A stretch of 64,000 nt of DNA from the NCBI GenBank assembly GCA_013396635.1, contig WBMW01001277.1, positions 124,001 to 188,000 on the forward strand, given 5' to 3'. Of this stretch, positions 1-12,000 are shown piece by piece. The notes under the pieces were generated by a model that had not been told where the DNA came from, searched no databases, and saw only the letters and a program-made list of their open reading frames with translations. Made by a program: the position numbers and the translations under genes. Source of the DNA: Penelope pileata. Taxonomy: Eukaryota > Chordata > Aves > Galliformes > Cracidae. Numbering within the stretch: the stretch's first letter is position 1; each line of letters starts with the position of its first letter.

Positions 1-3000
1 TTGTCTTGTTTTTTACAAACGACTACATGCAATATGAGGTTCTGTAGCCTCTTTGTCCAGGTGAGAAATCTTCACAAGGAAGAATTAACCAAACGAGAAA
101 CTGAAAAGTATCAAAAAAGGACTTTAGTTGTATACATAAGAGGTAATCATTTTCAATTATTACCTTTTCATTTTAACTGAGAGTCTGAATTTCCTATTTC
201 AAGAAGTTTTTCTTCTTTGCCTCACAGAATGTATGTCACATGAGTCTAAGGGGAAGATTCAAATCAGTAATGACAATAGAGAACACAGGGCACAGGCAAG
301 CCAGAAAGCAATTGTTTGTCTTAATTATGAGTTTTCCATCACTTCATATCAGAATTAGGGTATAAGAGAGTATTGTTTCAGGGAAAAAAGCAAAAACATT
401 TCGTATTATTTTTGCTTTTCTTAAAATAAATGATTATTCTTAACTTCCAGTTTGTATTGTCCCAGTATCTCAGTACTTGAGTCAACTGCTGTATTTGTAA
501 TGAAAGTGCTGGCAGAGTCAAGACATGATTATTTTTACTGTGGTAGAATGGTACCACATTGGTGGTAATATTACATATATTTCTTCAAGTAACCTTTAAG
601 CTACTGAACAGAAAAATGAATGAAACACACTTATGTTTGATATAGAATTTCCATAAGAAATAAATTATATTCATGGGAGAATGAGATTTTTAAGTCTTGA
701 TCAATAAATTCAACATACTGTCTGTTTTCACCTGGGCTATTTTTGAAGCATTATTTCAATATTGTATCTAGAGGTAAAACTGTATAATTTTAGAGTATAG
801 TTTTTACCTAACTTTTAGTGTGTGTGGTTTTAGTTAAATTAGCCTTGGTAATGCAATCAGTGATACATTTTAAATTGAATTCAGAGCCACCATTTAGCTA
901 CTGTATGAAAGGGTCTAGTGATATCTTTTTTAGTTTCAGTGTCTGCTTAATTCTTACATTCGTTCATACCCTAGCCTTTCTCTTTTCAAGTTTTAGTGGA
1001 CCCATCAGTCATATTGAACTTTGTCTAAGAAAAGTTGCATGGAGAATACCACAAAAATATCTGTTACAAAGCAGAAACTGAGCAACTTATCTTTCAGAAA
1101 GGCTTGAATGGAACTATAGGTCCACGCAGAGCAAGAGTTATTATTGATAATCCAAATTACCAATACATATTACAGTCTTTAATTGGTCTTATACTGCCTG
1201 CCTCTGGTTCAGCCTCTACTGTCACACCACCACCATCTGCATCTGATGTCACAGGCCAACATAATGAAACAGGAGGCATTATTTTCAGAGCAACCCTCAT
1301 ACATTGTTAAGATCACCCTGTTCTCTGTTTACCGAAGGCTAAACAGTCTCAGCTATCTCAGCCTTTTGTCATACCTTTTTTCCTTGTACTTACATTTCTG
1401 CTAAAAAATTAAATCTTTGATGATGTTTATTAACTTAATAGTAGTAACGTATTAAAAATCATAACTTCTATGATGAGTTTTATTTTTCAAGCATAGGAAT
1501 GCATGTTCTCTTGTAAATTTCTTTTTTCCTAACAATTTTAACTTTGGCTTTCTACCTCCATTTGAATCTCTTAATAATTATGTAGTTTTTACTTTTGACC
1601 CCTCTCTTCATCCCTCTGCATAGACTATTATAGATTTAAATTTTAATTAACCCCATAAACTATCAGGTTTGTTTTTCACCTGTATTCATCTGAATTATAT
1701 GTAGTGATAATGACTTTTAGGGATCATCAAGAGGTTTTTGAATGTAAAGGAAATCTAGGCACTTAATTTGTATTTTAAATTGATGGCAATAGCAGATAAT
1801 ATGATTGTTACTTAAATGTTCATGACATCACATATTGAGTGTTTCTTGTTGATACTCTGAAATTAAAACATTATCAATGAAACATCCATGATATAGTTAC
1901 TAAATCATTTTTTTTCCCTAGGAATTGTTTTAAAAAATATCTAAGGCTGAGACAATCAGGCATTTTTTTTGTTATTCAAACGGAAAAAAGTGTCTCTTTG
2001 AAACACGTTTTTTTATCTGTAAAGGCTGATTAAAATGTTCAGAAAATGTTAGCTTAGAGATACAATTCTGTAGGGATGCATATTTTCCACATTTAGAGCA
2101 GTAGGTGGAATTTTGTTGGCAATGATTTTTGATCAACATAGAGATTTTACTCTGAGTTCAGGCCACCAGAAAAATCCATTAGTTGCTCTACATTTTGTTT
2201 TAAATACATTGATATTAGCTATTTTCATAAATTGGAGCTGTATTGCCCACTCTTTTTCTATTACTTTTCTTTCAGAACTCCTTTGTGACCAGAATACCCA
2301 GCAGATAGCTGTAGCTCCCTCTGCAAAGGTGTTATTGGTTGCATTACAAAGGAGAGTCCAGTGAACTCATAACTTTGTCTCCTTAACTTTGAAGGACAGA
2401 GATGAGACTATTCATTTATCACTGGGACAAGTCTAAGGAATAAATCAGCCTCAGAGCCACCTTTCCAGGCCTCTCTAAGGGAAGCCTGCCTGGAGTTTAA
2501 GAATATGAACATGGGTGCTTAAATTGTGCAGAAAATTGGCTGAAATGACACAGCATAAACAAAAGAAATTAAAGGAATCACCTTTAGCAGGTGATAGATC
2601 TTAACCTGTGTGTTATTGTGGACGCAAGTTTTTGCTAATCAAATTCACGTCTGAAGTGCTTGTAAGATGGCACTGAGCCTTTCTGTGAAATATGCAAAAC
2701 TTTTTCTGCCTGGTATGTTACCTCCAAATCAGTGAACTGCTAGTTTGCTCACAGAGGGAATGCTTATTTGGCCCATCACTAGAAAAGGTGATAGTGTTTG
2801 TGTTAAAATAGCTAATTAATTGAGATATGTTTTCTGTGCGTATGCCACAGGGTACATGTATTCTTTTTCTATTTTCCCAAGATAAATACGCAGCTGAGTT
2901 TCCCTGACTAAGACAGAAGTGAGATTTAGTAGGAATGTGTTACTGTTAGTCATTGTCTAAAGGATTTAGGGCAGACTTCTGCCTTACTTGACATTGCTAA

Positions 3001-6000
3001 CCATGGAAATAAATCCCCAGGCCAGAGATGAACATTGCATGAAAATTTACATCCAGTTGCTGTGTTAAGTCTTCATTGTCAAAAAGGTTTGACCTGGCAG
3101 ATATACATCAGAAGAATTGTTAGAAGTACTCTCGTGAATGGGTTCAGTTCCACTTAAAGAGTGAAGAAGAAGGGGTTTGAAGCTTTTGGGAGTGCTGTCA
3201 TTCGTACTGTCCATTCTGTTCCTGTTCAGTAGCTAAATAATGATTTTGATTTGTTCAAAGCTGTCAGTCTGACACTTTCTTGAAACACATCACTGAAATA
3301 AACAGAATAATTAGGAAAAAAAAAATGCTTTCCCACAGTTGACTTCCTTCTGCTTTTATTTCTGCATTCAATATTTGAATTTCAATTTCATGCCACATTT
3401 CTATTGCTTCCACTCTTGATATTTAGCATTACAGATGAACCAAGAAGCACAAAATATCAATATTATCTCAACTTTTGTCCAGTGTATTTCAAAATTCAAG
3501 AACAAGTTAAAAATCAACCTACTTAGAGTACCTAAAGTACTAGAATACGTAGTGTTAGATTGACTTTAGGCTTCATGTTAGACACTTTAATTCTATGTTT
3601 CACTTCTCTCCTTTTACTGTTCTACATTGTTTCCATCTTTATTAAATAGAAGAAAGTACTAGTGAGAAGTTGTCGAAAAAGCTACAGGTCAATGTGGTGT
3701 AACGTTCTTTCTAATTGTCCCCTTGGCTTATGGTTTACTGTGTCACAGGAATGAACAGAACCACTTTATTAAGATAATTATTATAGAAAAAATTTGATAA
3801 CTCAGCTGTTTTACCTACTGCATCAAAATGGAACAGATTATTACCATACTCAGTTGTGATAGATAATGCATCTGGAAACTTGTAAGTAAGATATTATACT
3901 AGTCAATGCACTTTTGCTGGTACCTTACACTCCTCATTGTAGTATTTCAAGTTTCTTGATGCAAAAGAAATACCTCAAGGGCATAAGAAAAACTAAGCCA
4001 AAGTCCAGAGCGGTGAAAACGTACTAGAAAATTTGGAGTAGGCTCTTTGGAATTATTGCCATTCAAAGGAAGAAACGTGTGTGTCTGTATGTATACGTTT
4101 ATAAGTCAGCAAACTTTGACTGTATTCTCTGGCCAAAATATTTAAAAAGTTAAGAGTCTACTTACAGAGGCTCTGTAGAGTCCTGCTTTAGAAAGTTTTT
4201 CTTTGATTTATCTGAAATACTGAGAATAGGAATTTCTTCTGAGATGAGACATCTGTGTAACCTATGTGAATGCCAAACTAAGCAACTGTTTTCATTTTCT
4301 AAGAACCTCTGAAGTCACAGAGGAAATACAAGGCCTTTACGGGAACTTGTGGCCAGATGGAAGTGGACCTAAGGATCCATCCCTTGGTAGAAACTGGAAA
4401 TTAACACTTAGACATGCTTTTCACACTTAGCTGCTTTGGTAAAGTTCTGGAATTAAACATTCAAGAATGTTTTGCAGTAATTGCATGTGTCTTGACCATG
4501 ATGTGAAATGCCTTGGTGCAAATAATGAGACTCTCTCTGAATCACTGTGACCTACAACATTCAGACTACAGAGTTCTTGTGGAGAGAGGGTAAAATGAGA
4601 TTATGTTTTGGAATCGTTACAGGAAATCGTGACTGATGTGTGGAGTTGAAATCCCAACCAGGGTTGAGAGAATATAGAAAATTCTGTGAAATTTATGTCT
4701 CAGGTATATAACGGTATCAAACGGATTTTTAGTATGCAGCTCAGAGAGAGGAAGGCAGAAAAACGTATCAAACACAGAAAGCCCTAAAGAACAACATTAA
4801 AACATCAGAAAGGAAACAAACTATTTTAAAATTATGAAAAACTGTACTGTGTTTTATTTTCATTGTTTATTTCTTGTCAGTGTTATTCCACATTGTTCAA
4901 GCAATAAATGGTATTCATCACAGACAGATATACTGACTTTTCTATCTTCTTCACCCACTGAACAAAGATGAAACATTCAACAGCCTTCCAATCATAAACA
5001 TTAAAAGAGTACAATCAAGGCATTGCCGATAAACTGCATGCACTATGTTGGTAGAAGTACTCTGCATGTAATTGTGAGAATATTAGTGATTATTTCTTGA
5101 CCCTTCTTATTTCTGAGTAGAGCAATGAAGGTAAACAAAGAGATAAGTAACATGTTTTCTTTTCCCTGTGATATTGCTACGAATTATTTCAGATCATTGA
5201 AGTTTGCAGGCTCTTAAGTGCCAACTCGAGCAAGCTGAGTAATTGTAACACCTTTTTTAATGTTGATGTTCTTTTTTTAGCTTCCATGTACATTAGCAAG
5301 TGAACACAATAGCAAGTGAATCTACAAATTGAATAGTTCTCATTTGTCTGAATGAGAAATGTAACTCTTTTGTAAGTTCCTCTTGCTTTTAAAGAACATT
5401 ATGTAGCTTTCTTTCCTTCCTCATCTTGCAGTTCTCAGTGCAGTGCTCCTGCCTTCCTCACCTTTTCTGCTTGATGTGGCTTTAAGTGTTACCTTTGATG
5501 GCCCAAAGTTGGCAACTACATGGACCTGTCTGCTTTTTGGAGCCATTCATGATCTGCCACTCTGAGGAAGAAGCAGATGTTTCCTCCCTTTTCCTACTCC
5601 CCTGCAGCAGTAGTTTCCATACTCACTACTCCTTCATCTACTGACAACCAAAGAAAAGCTATGGCATATTGCTGCTATAGGGAGAAGAATAGGAAAGATT
5701 ATGTCTGTTACTGCCAAAGTGTGAAAGTTCGGCAGCTTAGTAGTGCTGTCTAGTTAGCACAGGAGGAAACTTTGGGATGCCAAGCACCATTCACTATTGA
5801 AACACCTCCTCACACATCTGCTCCAAAATAGGAAACAAGAACTGGATAGAAGTCATGAATCCAAAGATACAGGCTTTGAACCATGAGTTAGAACTTTTGG
5901 TTTAAGTAACGAGCTGAGTCCTCAACTCAAAGCCATACCCTTGGCCAATCATGTGAATTAGTGAACAGGTTCAGTACATTGCCTTCTGTACATGGATTCC

Positions 6001-6099
6001 CTGTTATCTGATCCTAACAGCTATGGGCAAAGTGGCATGTGAGAATTCTAAAGTACTGTTAACAACCTACCTCCACCAAGAGTCATTTTGAGAGAGTGA

Positions 6100-6530
6100 C
6101 TGATACCAGCATGGTTGAGGCTGGAAGGGACCTCAGGAGGTCACCTGTTCCAACTCCTGCTCAAGCAGGGACACCAAGAGCACATTGTTGCCCAGGATCA
6201 CGTCCAGGCGGCTTTTGAAGGTCTCTGAGGAGGGGACTCCACAGCCTCTGTGGGCAGCCTGTACCAGTGCTTTGTCACCCACATAGCACAGAAGTGCTTC
6301 CAAGTGTTCAGAGAGAACCTCCTGCCATCCTGCTTGTGCCCGTTGCCTGTTGTTCTGGCACAGAGCACCACTGAAAAGAGCCTGGCTCCATCCTCTTTGC
6401 AATCCTTCTTAGACATTTACAGACATTGATGGGATCCCTCCGAGCCTCTTCCAGGCTGAGTCCCATCTCCCTCAGCCTCTCCTCATAGAAGGGGTGCTCC
6501 AGTTGCTTCATCCTCTTGGTGAATCTCTTG
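6100..6530 (-). mobile_element. CR1 LINE 3' fragment
   Basis: Read on the minus strand this is the 3' part of a chicken-repeat-1 LINE. On the plus strand the hallmark phrases appear in the expected reversed order: ggctggaagggacctcagg near 6120, the segment around gtccaggcggcttttgaag near 6202, ggcagcctgtaccagtgc near 6253, then cctctccagg-like and ggtgctccag phrases near 6450-6500. The divergence is clear, with small gaps, so it is not a recent copy. The terminal octamer repeat is not visible at its left end. Minus-strand open frames here (6133-6616) are remnants of the LINE ORF2 tail, not host genes. The right border is approximate. Confidence 0.85.
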
Positions 6531-8765
6531 ATCATCTTGATGTAATCTTTGCTCCATTTATGTAATTTACGTAAGAAGAAATAGAACAGGGCAGAAAATA
6601 TCTGGAGTAATTGCAACAGAGATGAAAGAAAACCTGATGAATACCAGTTAATAATTATTCAGGTATGTGTAAAAGTCTAAAAAAAAAGAAATAAAAGAGG
6701 AAAGGAAAGACAGCTTTTAGGGTTATTATTTTTTTTAGGTATTAAAAACTGTCAGTCTGTAACCGTACAAGATACTCTGCCTTAGCAAACAATGGGACGT
6801 TACAAAGAAAAACACTTTACATGCCTCTGTCTATGTCAGAAAAAAATAATGTATTTTCTCATCTGTGTGATTTTACTTAAAAACTTTCTTTATTAGAACA
6901 GCCTTTTACAGTAATTAATCTATTTCATAGTTTTTCACAGATATGTGATTTTAAAGCACAAAAAGGAAAAATACAAGGATTACACTTCAGAAATGTGATG
7001 ATACGAGTGGGTGGATAAATATATTTAATTGCAGTATATGTCATTAAAAATCACCACTTGCAGGAATCACCTTTGGTAGCATAATGTTGCTATTTATTCA
7101 GACTAGATCAATAATGTAGGCAATGATTTGGTAATTTTTTTGTAATCATACCGTATTTTTAATGTTGACAGCATCTTAGATTACTTTTAGTGACAATCAT
7201 TTTGGTGCTTGTACACAGCTTTTTTTCCTTTCTGCATTACTGAAAGGGATCACTGATTCCCCAGTGAAGTAATTCAAAAATTTTCTCATTGAAAAAGACA
7301 GGCTAAATTTCTTGGCAAGGCTGGTTAATCTTATTGATTTACTATTTTATGTGATTTTATGGCTGAAATATTGAACTTTCACCTGCTATTTCCATTTTTG
7401 GACTTCAGACCTACTATGCTGCTACCTACTATCCTGCAAGGGTTGGTGCTATATTTTTGTTTTTCTTCTTCTTAGAGGCAATCTGACAGGACATTGGTTA
7501 TCTCTGCTCTTTAAAGAGATGAAAAAATACAGACTTTGGTTCTTTAGAAATTTATATTTAGTTTTTAATAACAATATTTTGCAATTCAGTGTTAGGAAAC
7601 ACATAGTCTGTTTTTGCAGGTGGCACTTCGCACGACTTTATTTCAACTTTTTTGGTTTGGTTGTTATGTTGTTTAGGTATTTGATTCAGATAGGGATCCC
7701 TTAGCTACTTTAAAAAATAGGTATTTAGACCCTTCACTTCTAATGGCATCTTGTTGCAGCAGCTGTACATGCTCTAGTGATTTTTTCTGTTTTAGTATCT
7801 TTCTTCTAAGACTAGACTTTAAAGAATGCCTCTTGTGTCATAATATTCTGCTTAACAAATTGTTTTTGTATAACAGGAGGAAGAAGAAGTCCAATAATTT
7901 ATAGCCATCTATTTGTAAATAACAAAATGAGAAGTAAATTGTAAATGAGAATTGTAAATGAGAAGTAAAAATCAGTCTGTTGCACAGCACTCCCTGCAAT
8001 GGTAGCTGTCTCTGGCGACTCTCGTCATTGTTGACTGCAGAGAAAAATTGTGTTTTACTGTTGGGTACTGCCCCAGTCCAAACACTAAATAACTCTTTAA
8101 AACCCAGCTACTTGAGATCAAGAAAGGGCACAGAAGATGTGTCCATTTGCTTCAAAAAGAAAGAAGAAACTTCACTAGTTTCCAGATTATAGCACATAAT
8201 CTCATTAAGTTATGAAGAGAATTGTCCAAGGTTGAATTTTTTGTGAAAGCATCCGTATCAGCCACAGAGCCTATGGGAAATACCTGCTAATAAGAGTAAG
8301 TGAGAAGATTGTCAGTGAGACAAATTCATAGCTACAGGGTGGCTGGAGACTGTGGAAGAAATGTGTTTCTAGATACATGGTCATGCTGTGATAAAGTAGA
8401 TACTACAGTCTATTCTTTTTCAGTCTGCCTCTAACCTCAAGACAGATCCAACCACACTACTAGATTTTGGGAGATGAGTCATGTGTAGAGATACTACAGT
8501 GACCTTGAGTGAGTGTTCCTATTATACTGAGATATATTTCTGGTGTTACCAGGGCCGAGGATGAAATCTGAATATGCTGAGTGTCCTGAATTTTAAGCAT
8601 ACAGTATAATAGGAATACTATGGAAAAAATGAATTCATATATTCATTTAGTTTTAATTTTCATATTTTCACTAAATATAATATTGACCTTATTTCTGTTT
8701 AGTGCTTTCTATTGCATAAATTTTGTTTCTGAGATAAACATCATAGTTCATTTACCCAGTAATTT

Positions 8766-8787
8766 TATTTTATTTTTTTTCTTTCAG
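8766..8787 (+). other. DMD: splice acceptor of exon 51
   Basis: A nearly pure pyrimidine run (T-rich, interrupted by one A) followed by ctttcag directly before exon 51. It is the last AG before the dystrophin-like reading frame, and it gives an exon whose length differs from the human one by exactly three bases, which supports this choice. Confidence 0.9.
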
Positions 8788-9023
8788 TAACTTCTGGTCA
8801 AACTGTTGCTGTGGATACACAAGCCAGAGTAACCAAGGAAACCACCACCTTCAAACCAGAAATGCCATCTTCTGTGCTTTTGGAGGTTCCAGCCTTGGCT
8901 GACTTCAATAAAGCATGGGCAGAACTCACTGACTGGCTTTCTCGACTGGATCGAGAGATAAAATCTCAGAGAGTGACAGTAGGTGATCTTGATGATATCA
9001 ACGACATGATCATCAAACAAAAG
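8788..9023 (+). CDS. DMD: dystrophin exon 51 (hinge 3 end and start of spectrin repeat 20)
   Basis: Internal coding exon of dystrophin, the rod-shaped protein that links cortical actin to the dystroglycan complex under the muscle membrane. The exon opens with two bases (TA) that finish a codon begun in exon 50, then 78 full codons. The first about 28 residues are hinge 3 (TSGQTVAVDTQARV, then VTKETTTFKPEMPSS). The rest is the first helix of spectrin repeat 20, with the landmarks LEVPALADFNKAW, ELTDWLS and GDLDDINDMIIKQK. The upstream border is a pyrimidine-rich tract ending in ttctttcag. The downstream border is AAG followed by gtacga. At 236 bp it is one codon longer than the human exon as I remember it (233 bp), and the extra codon falls in the hinge. 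The reading frame would run 57 bases into the intron before a stop at 9078-9080. Seen: borders, frame and motifs. Known: family identity. Confidence 0.97.
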
Positions 9024-9029
9024 GTACGA
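9024..9029 (+). other. DMD: splice donor of exon 51
   Basis: The exon ends AAG and the intron starts gtacga. The GT, the A at +3 and the G at +5 match the consensus, while +4 (C) and +6 (A) do not, so it is weaker than the donor of exon 52. From memory the human donor here starts gtatga, so the sites look conserved apart from +4. Confidence 0.9.
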
Positions 9030-12000
9030 GAAACACTGATTTTTCAAGTTGAAAGCCTAATTATCTCCAGTCCATGTTGAATCATTTCAGCAGGGAATGC
9101 AGGAGAGATGATAGGCTACAATACATGTGGTGGTTACTTAAGCTACTTTATCCCATAAACATAGTTATTGGTTTAAATGTTAAGATAATTAATTAAAAGA
9201 AAAGTGTTTAATATTTTCTATGATACTTAAGGCAAATATTTTTATTTTTCTATTGCTTGTACTTATGGTGTAATATAACAGTATGTATGCCAGTGTTTGA
9301 AATTTAAACCTCAGGAGAAAGAAGGAATTAAATAGTGAACTCCAGATTGCCAGGAGAAAAGAGGCACCATTTCATACCTTTTCTTACCTTGTTTTTATAA
9401 TGACTTTCTGAGAAGCTTCTATCCTGCTGTTGTTGGTGATGAAAAGCTCCTCAGTCATCCTTAAGAAAAGAACAACTCATTAATGCAAGTGTTTTTTCAG
9501 CAAAGCCGCATCAGTTTTACTTTGAAAACACAGGGAAATATGGAAATACATGTGCAAGGACAAAAAAGACTAAACTAACTTTATCTACCCAGTAGCAATA
9601 AAATTAATTTGTTGTTATATAGTTGAAAGTAATTACTTACCTTCTTGATTTAGCTTTGCTCAGTATAAAAGATTTGGCTTGCCTGTGCAAAACTTTTCAG
9701 TGTTAAATTTCCATTCATTTCAGTTCTAAACTGAATTTAGGACTTGCTGTTATAGAGCACTCATCTGCTTCCTCCTGCTCCTAACAGAAAGTCTGATTTA
9801 TCTTAGAGAAGATATTGACGTTCTTTCTCTTTGCTTAAAGTAAAAACCAAAGGAGGAACAATGGACAAATGTTACCTTGTAGCTATACTAAGCAGTTTTA
9901 TAGAACTGTGTATATTAAAATGCACAGATGTCCAGTAGGATTTATTCTGTTTGTTTTCGTCTATTTCTTTTCTTTATATGTGAATTTAAACGTCTTATTT
10001 TTGAGACTTTTAGTTGGATTTACCTGCTACATTAGTAAAAGGTTTGTTTCATCTTGTTTAATGATCACAGCGGCTGTTAATATTTGCTATGTATAATTGT
10101 ATAATCTTTTATGAATTAAAACCTCTTTAGAGAGCCATGTGTATACTTTAATAATAAGTGATAGTTGCTGCATCTCCTGTACAAACAACTAGAGTAAAAT
10201 AGCTGTTTTGTCATTCAAAAAGGTCGAGGACTAAAGAAGAGTAGTCTGTACATTATCTTTCCATCTTTTTGAGAACTGCTTTTAAAATTTTATGTTGTCA
10301 AATACTTGGTTCCAAATTATATTGTTTTCTTACTTGTGACTCATTTTAGCTTATTCTGGCAGGCAAAAACTTTAGCTACTTTCCTTCTGTAGATTTCTTT
10401 TACTTAAACGTGTGTTCATACTACTAACTGTTGAGAGCCACAATTGTCATTAATATTAAACGTGTTCTAAAATCGACTAGTTTATATCTGCATTTCATCT
10501 TAACTCAAGGCTAAAAAGCCAGTTAAGTCAGCGCTATTGTAGTCTTCCTCTCACTCATTTTCCTGGCTGGGTACTGTCTCTTTTCTTGATCCCATGCTGT
10601 GCTGGAAACAAAACCAGCAGGAAAACTCTTTTTGGTCTGTGTTTACCTCTCTAATTGGCTGTGCAACAGAATGTGACATTTAATATATCCTCTGATGAAA
10701 TGGAAGAATCAATGTCCAAATATAGACTGCAGTTCTGTTAGCGGGCTCCCATTTCTCTAAGGATCATCAAGAGAAGGCACCACTTAATAGATAGAAATGA
10801 ATATCATGAAACTTTGATTCTGCTCCTAAACCTGCCAGTGAATTATTTGGTAAGATTAACAGACTGTTTGGGACAGGATTTTCAAACTGTCAACATGTTT
10901 TAGTGTTCCCCCCCCAAAACCCTTGCTTTCTAATGTGTGGAGTATCTGCAGCAATAAGCAAACTGATGAAGCTGGATGTGTAGATACTGAGCTATTCTAA
11001 AAAGTATTCTAAATAGTGTTTACCTTCCAAAATCCATACATTCTTTAATGAGCATAGTAATACCTCTCCTGTGGTTGTTATTTAAAAGTCATTGAAAATC
11101 ACACTATTCCACTGTTATCTGCTTTGATAGTTTGTTGCACCTCCACGGGGAGCTCCGTGAGCTTTAATGGGAATTCCATTTTAGTAGATTGGCAATGTTT
11201 TGTTTTGTGCAATTGATTTTTGACTTCAGGTGTAAAGCATCATCTTAATGCTGCTCTCTAAGTCCTTAAAAAAAAAGTCATCATTATAAAGATATATGCT
11301 TCCTGAAATTGTTTTATTATAATGCATCTCAAGTTGTTCACCTAGAATTTAGAACACTTCAAACTGTTAGCTCTGTCAGCATGCTACCAAGCTCTTACTG
11401 TTTTGGGGTTTTGTTTCCATTTCATATTTCTTTCAATACAGGGAACTGCATTTGTTATAAGAAATTGAAATGTCAAAGCAAGTGTTTTAAAAGCAAAGAA
11501 ATCCCATATCCTAGCAACGTATGTAACATGACATTTTCTAAATCGCCCAGGTAAAAATAAGTGACCTTAGATTGTCTTTTCTTTCACAGCAGCATGCAAT
11601 GTTATTGATGCTAAGTCTCTGAGGGCATTTTGGTTAGGTTCATTTCATTCTGATTGTGTCACAAGACCACAGCCACTGCCCGTGACATATGTTTCCCCCA
11701 TAAAAGTTTAAGACATCATTAGCTCCCACTTGAACTTTTGCTTAGAAGTGATCACAGTGTATTGGTACTTTTGTGTGAATGGTTAGAATAACAAAGTATC
11801 ATGCACAAAGGTTAATTATGGAACAAAACAAAACAAGACAACCATTTTAAAAAGAAAATGCTTTAGTGACTGCTTCCCCTTAAAGAAAGAAACAATGCAA
11901 CTTAAATTCTTCTAAGCAGTCCATATTCTGTGTAGTAAAATGAGCATACTAAATTAGTAGTATAATGACTATTCATTTCAAGCACCTCTAGTTAATCTTT

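Larger units (their letters stand above)
1..8787 (+). other. DMD: DMD intron 50, 3' part
   Basis: AT-rich intronic DNA leading up to exon 51. The only element I recognise is a minus-strand CR1 LINE fragment at about 6100-6530. From 1 to 6099 I see no gene, RNA gene or named repeat; the open frames at 818-1404 and 2113-2364 look like chance frames with no recognisable protein. From 6531 to 8760 there is only ordinary AT-rich sequence and a small local tandem repeat at about 7938-7965 (unit close to attgtaaatgaga). The intron starts upstream of the window, so its total length is unknown. Confidence 0.9.

Noticed and set aside
9024..9080. Extension of the exon 51 frame into the intron as a longer coding exon
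   Set aside because: The donor at 9024 matches the human exon end. The 57-base extension has no similarity to dystrophin and ends in a stop.
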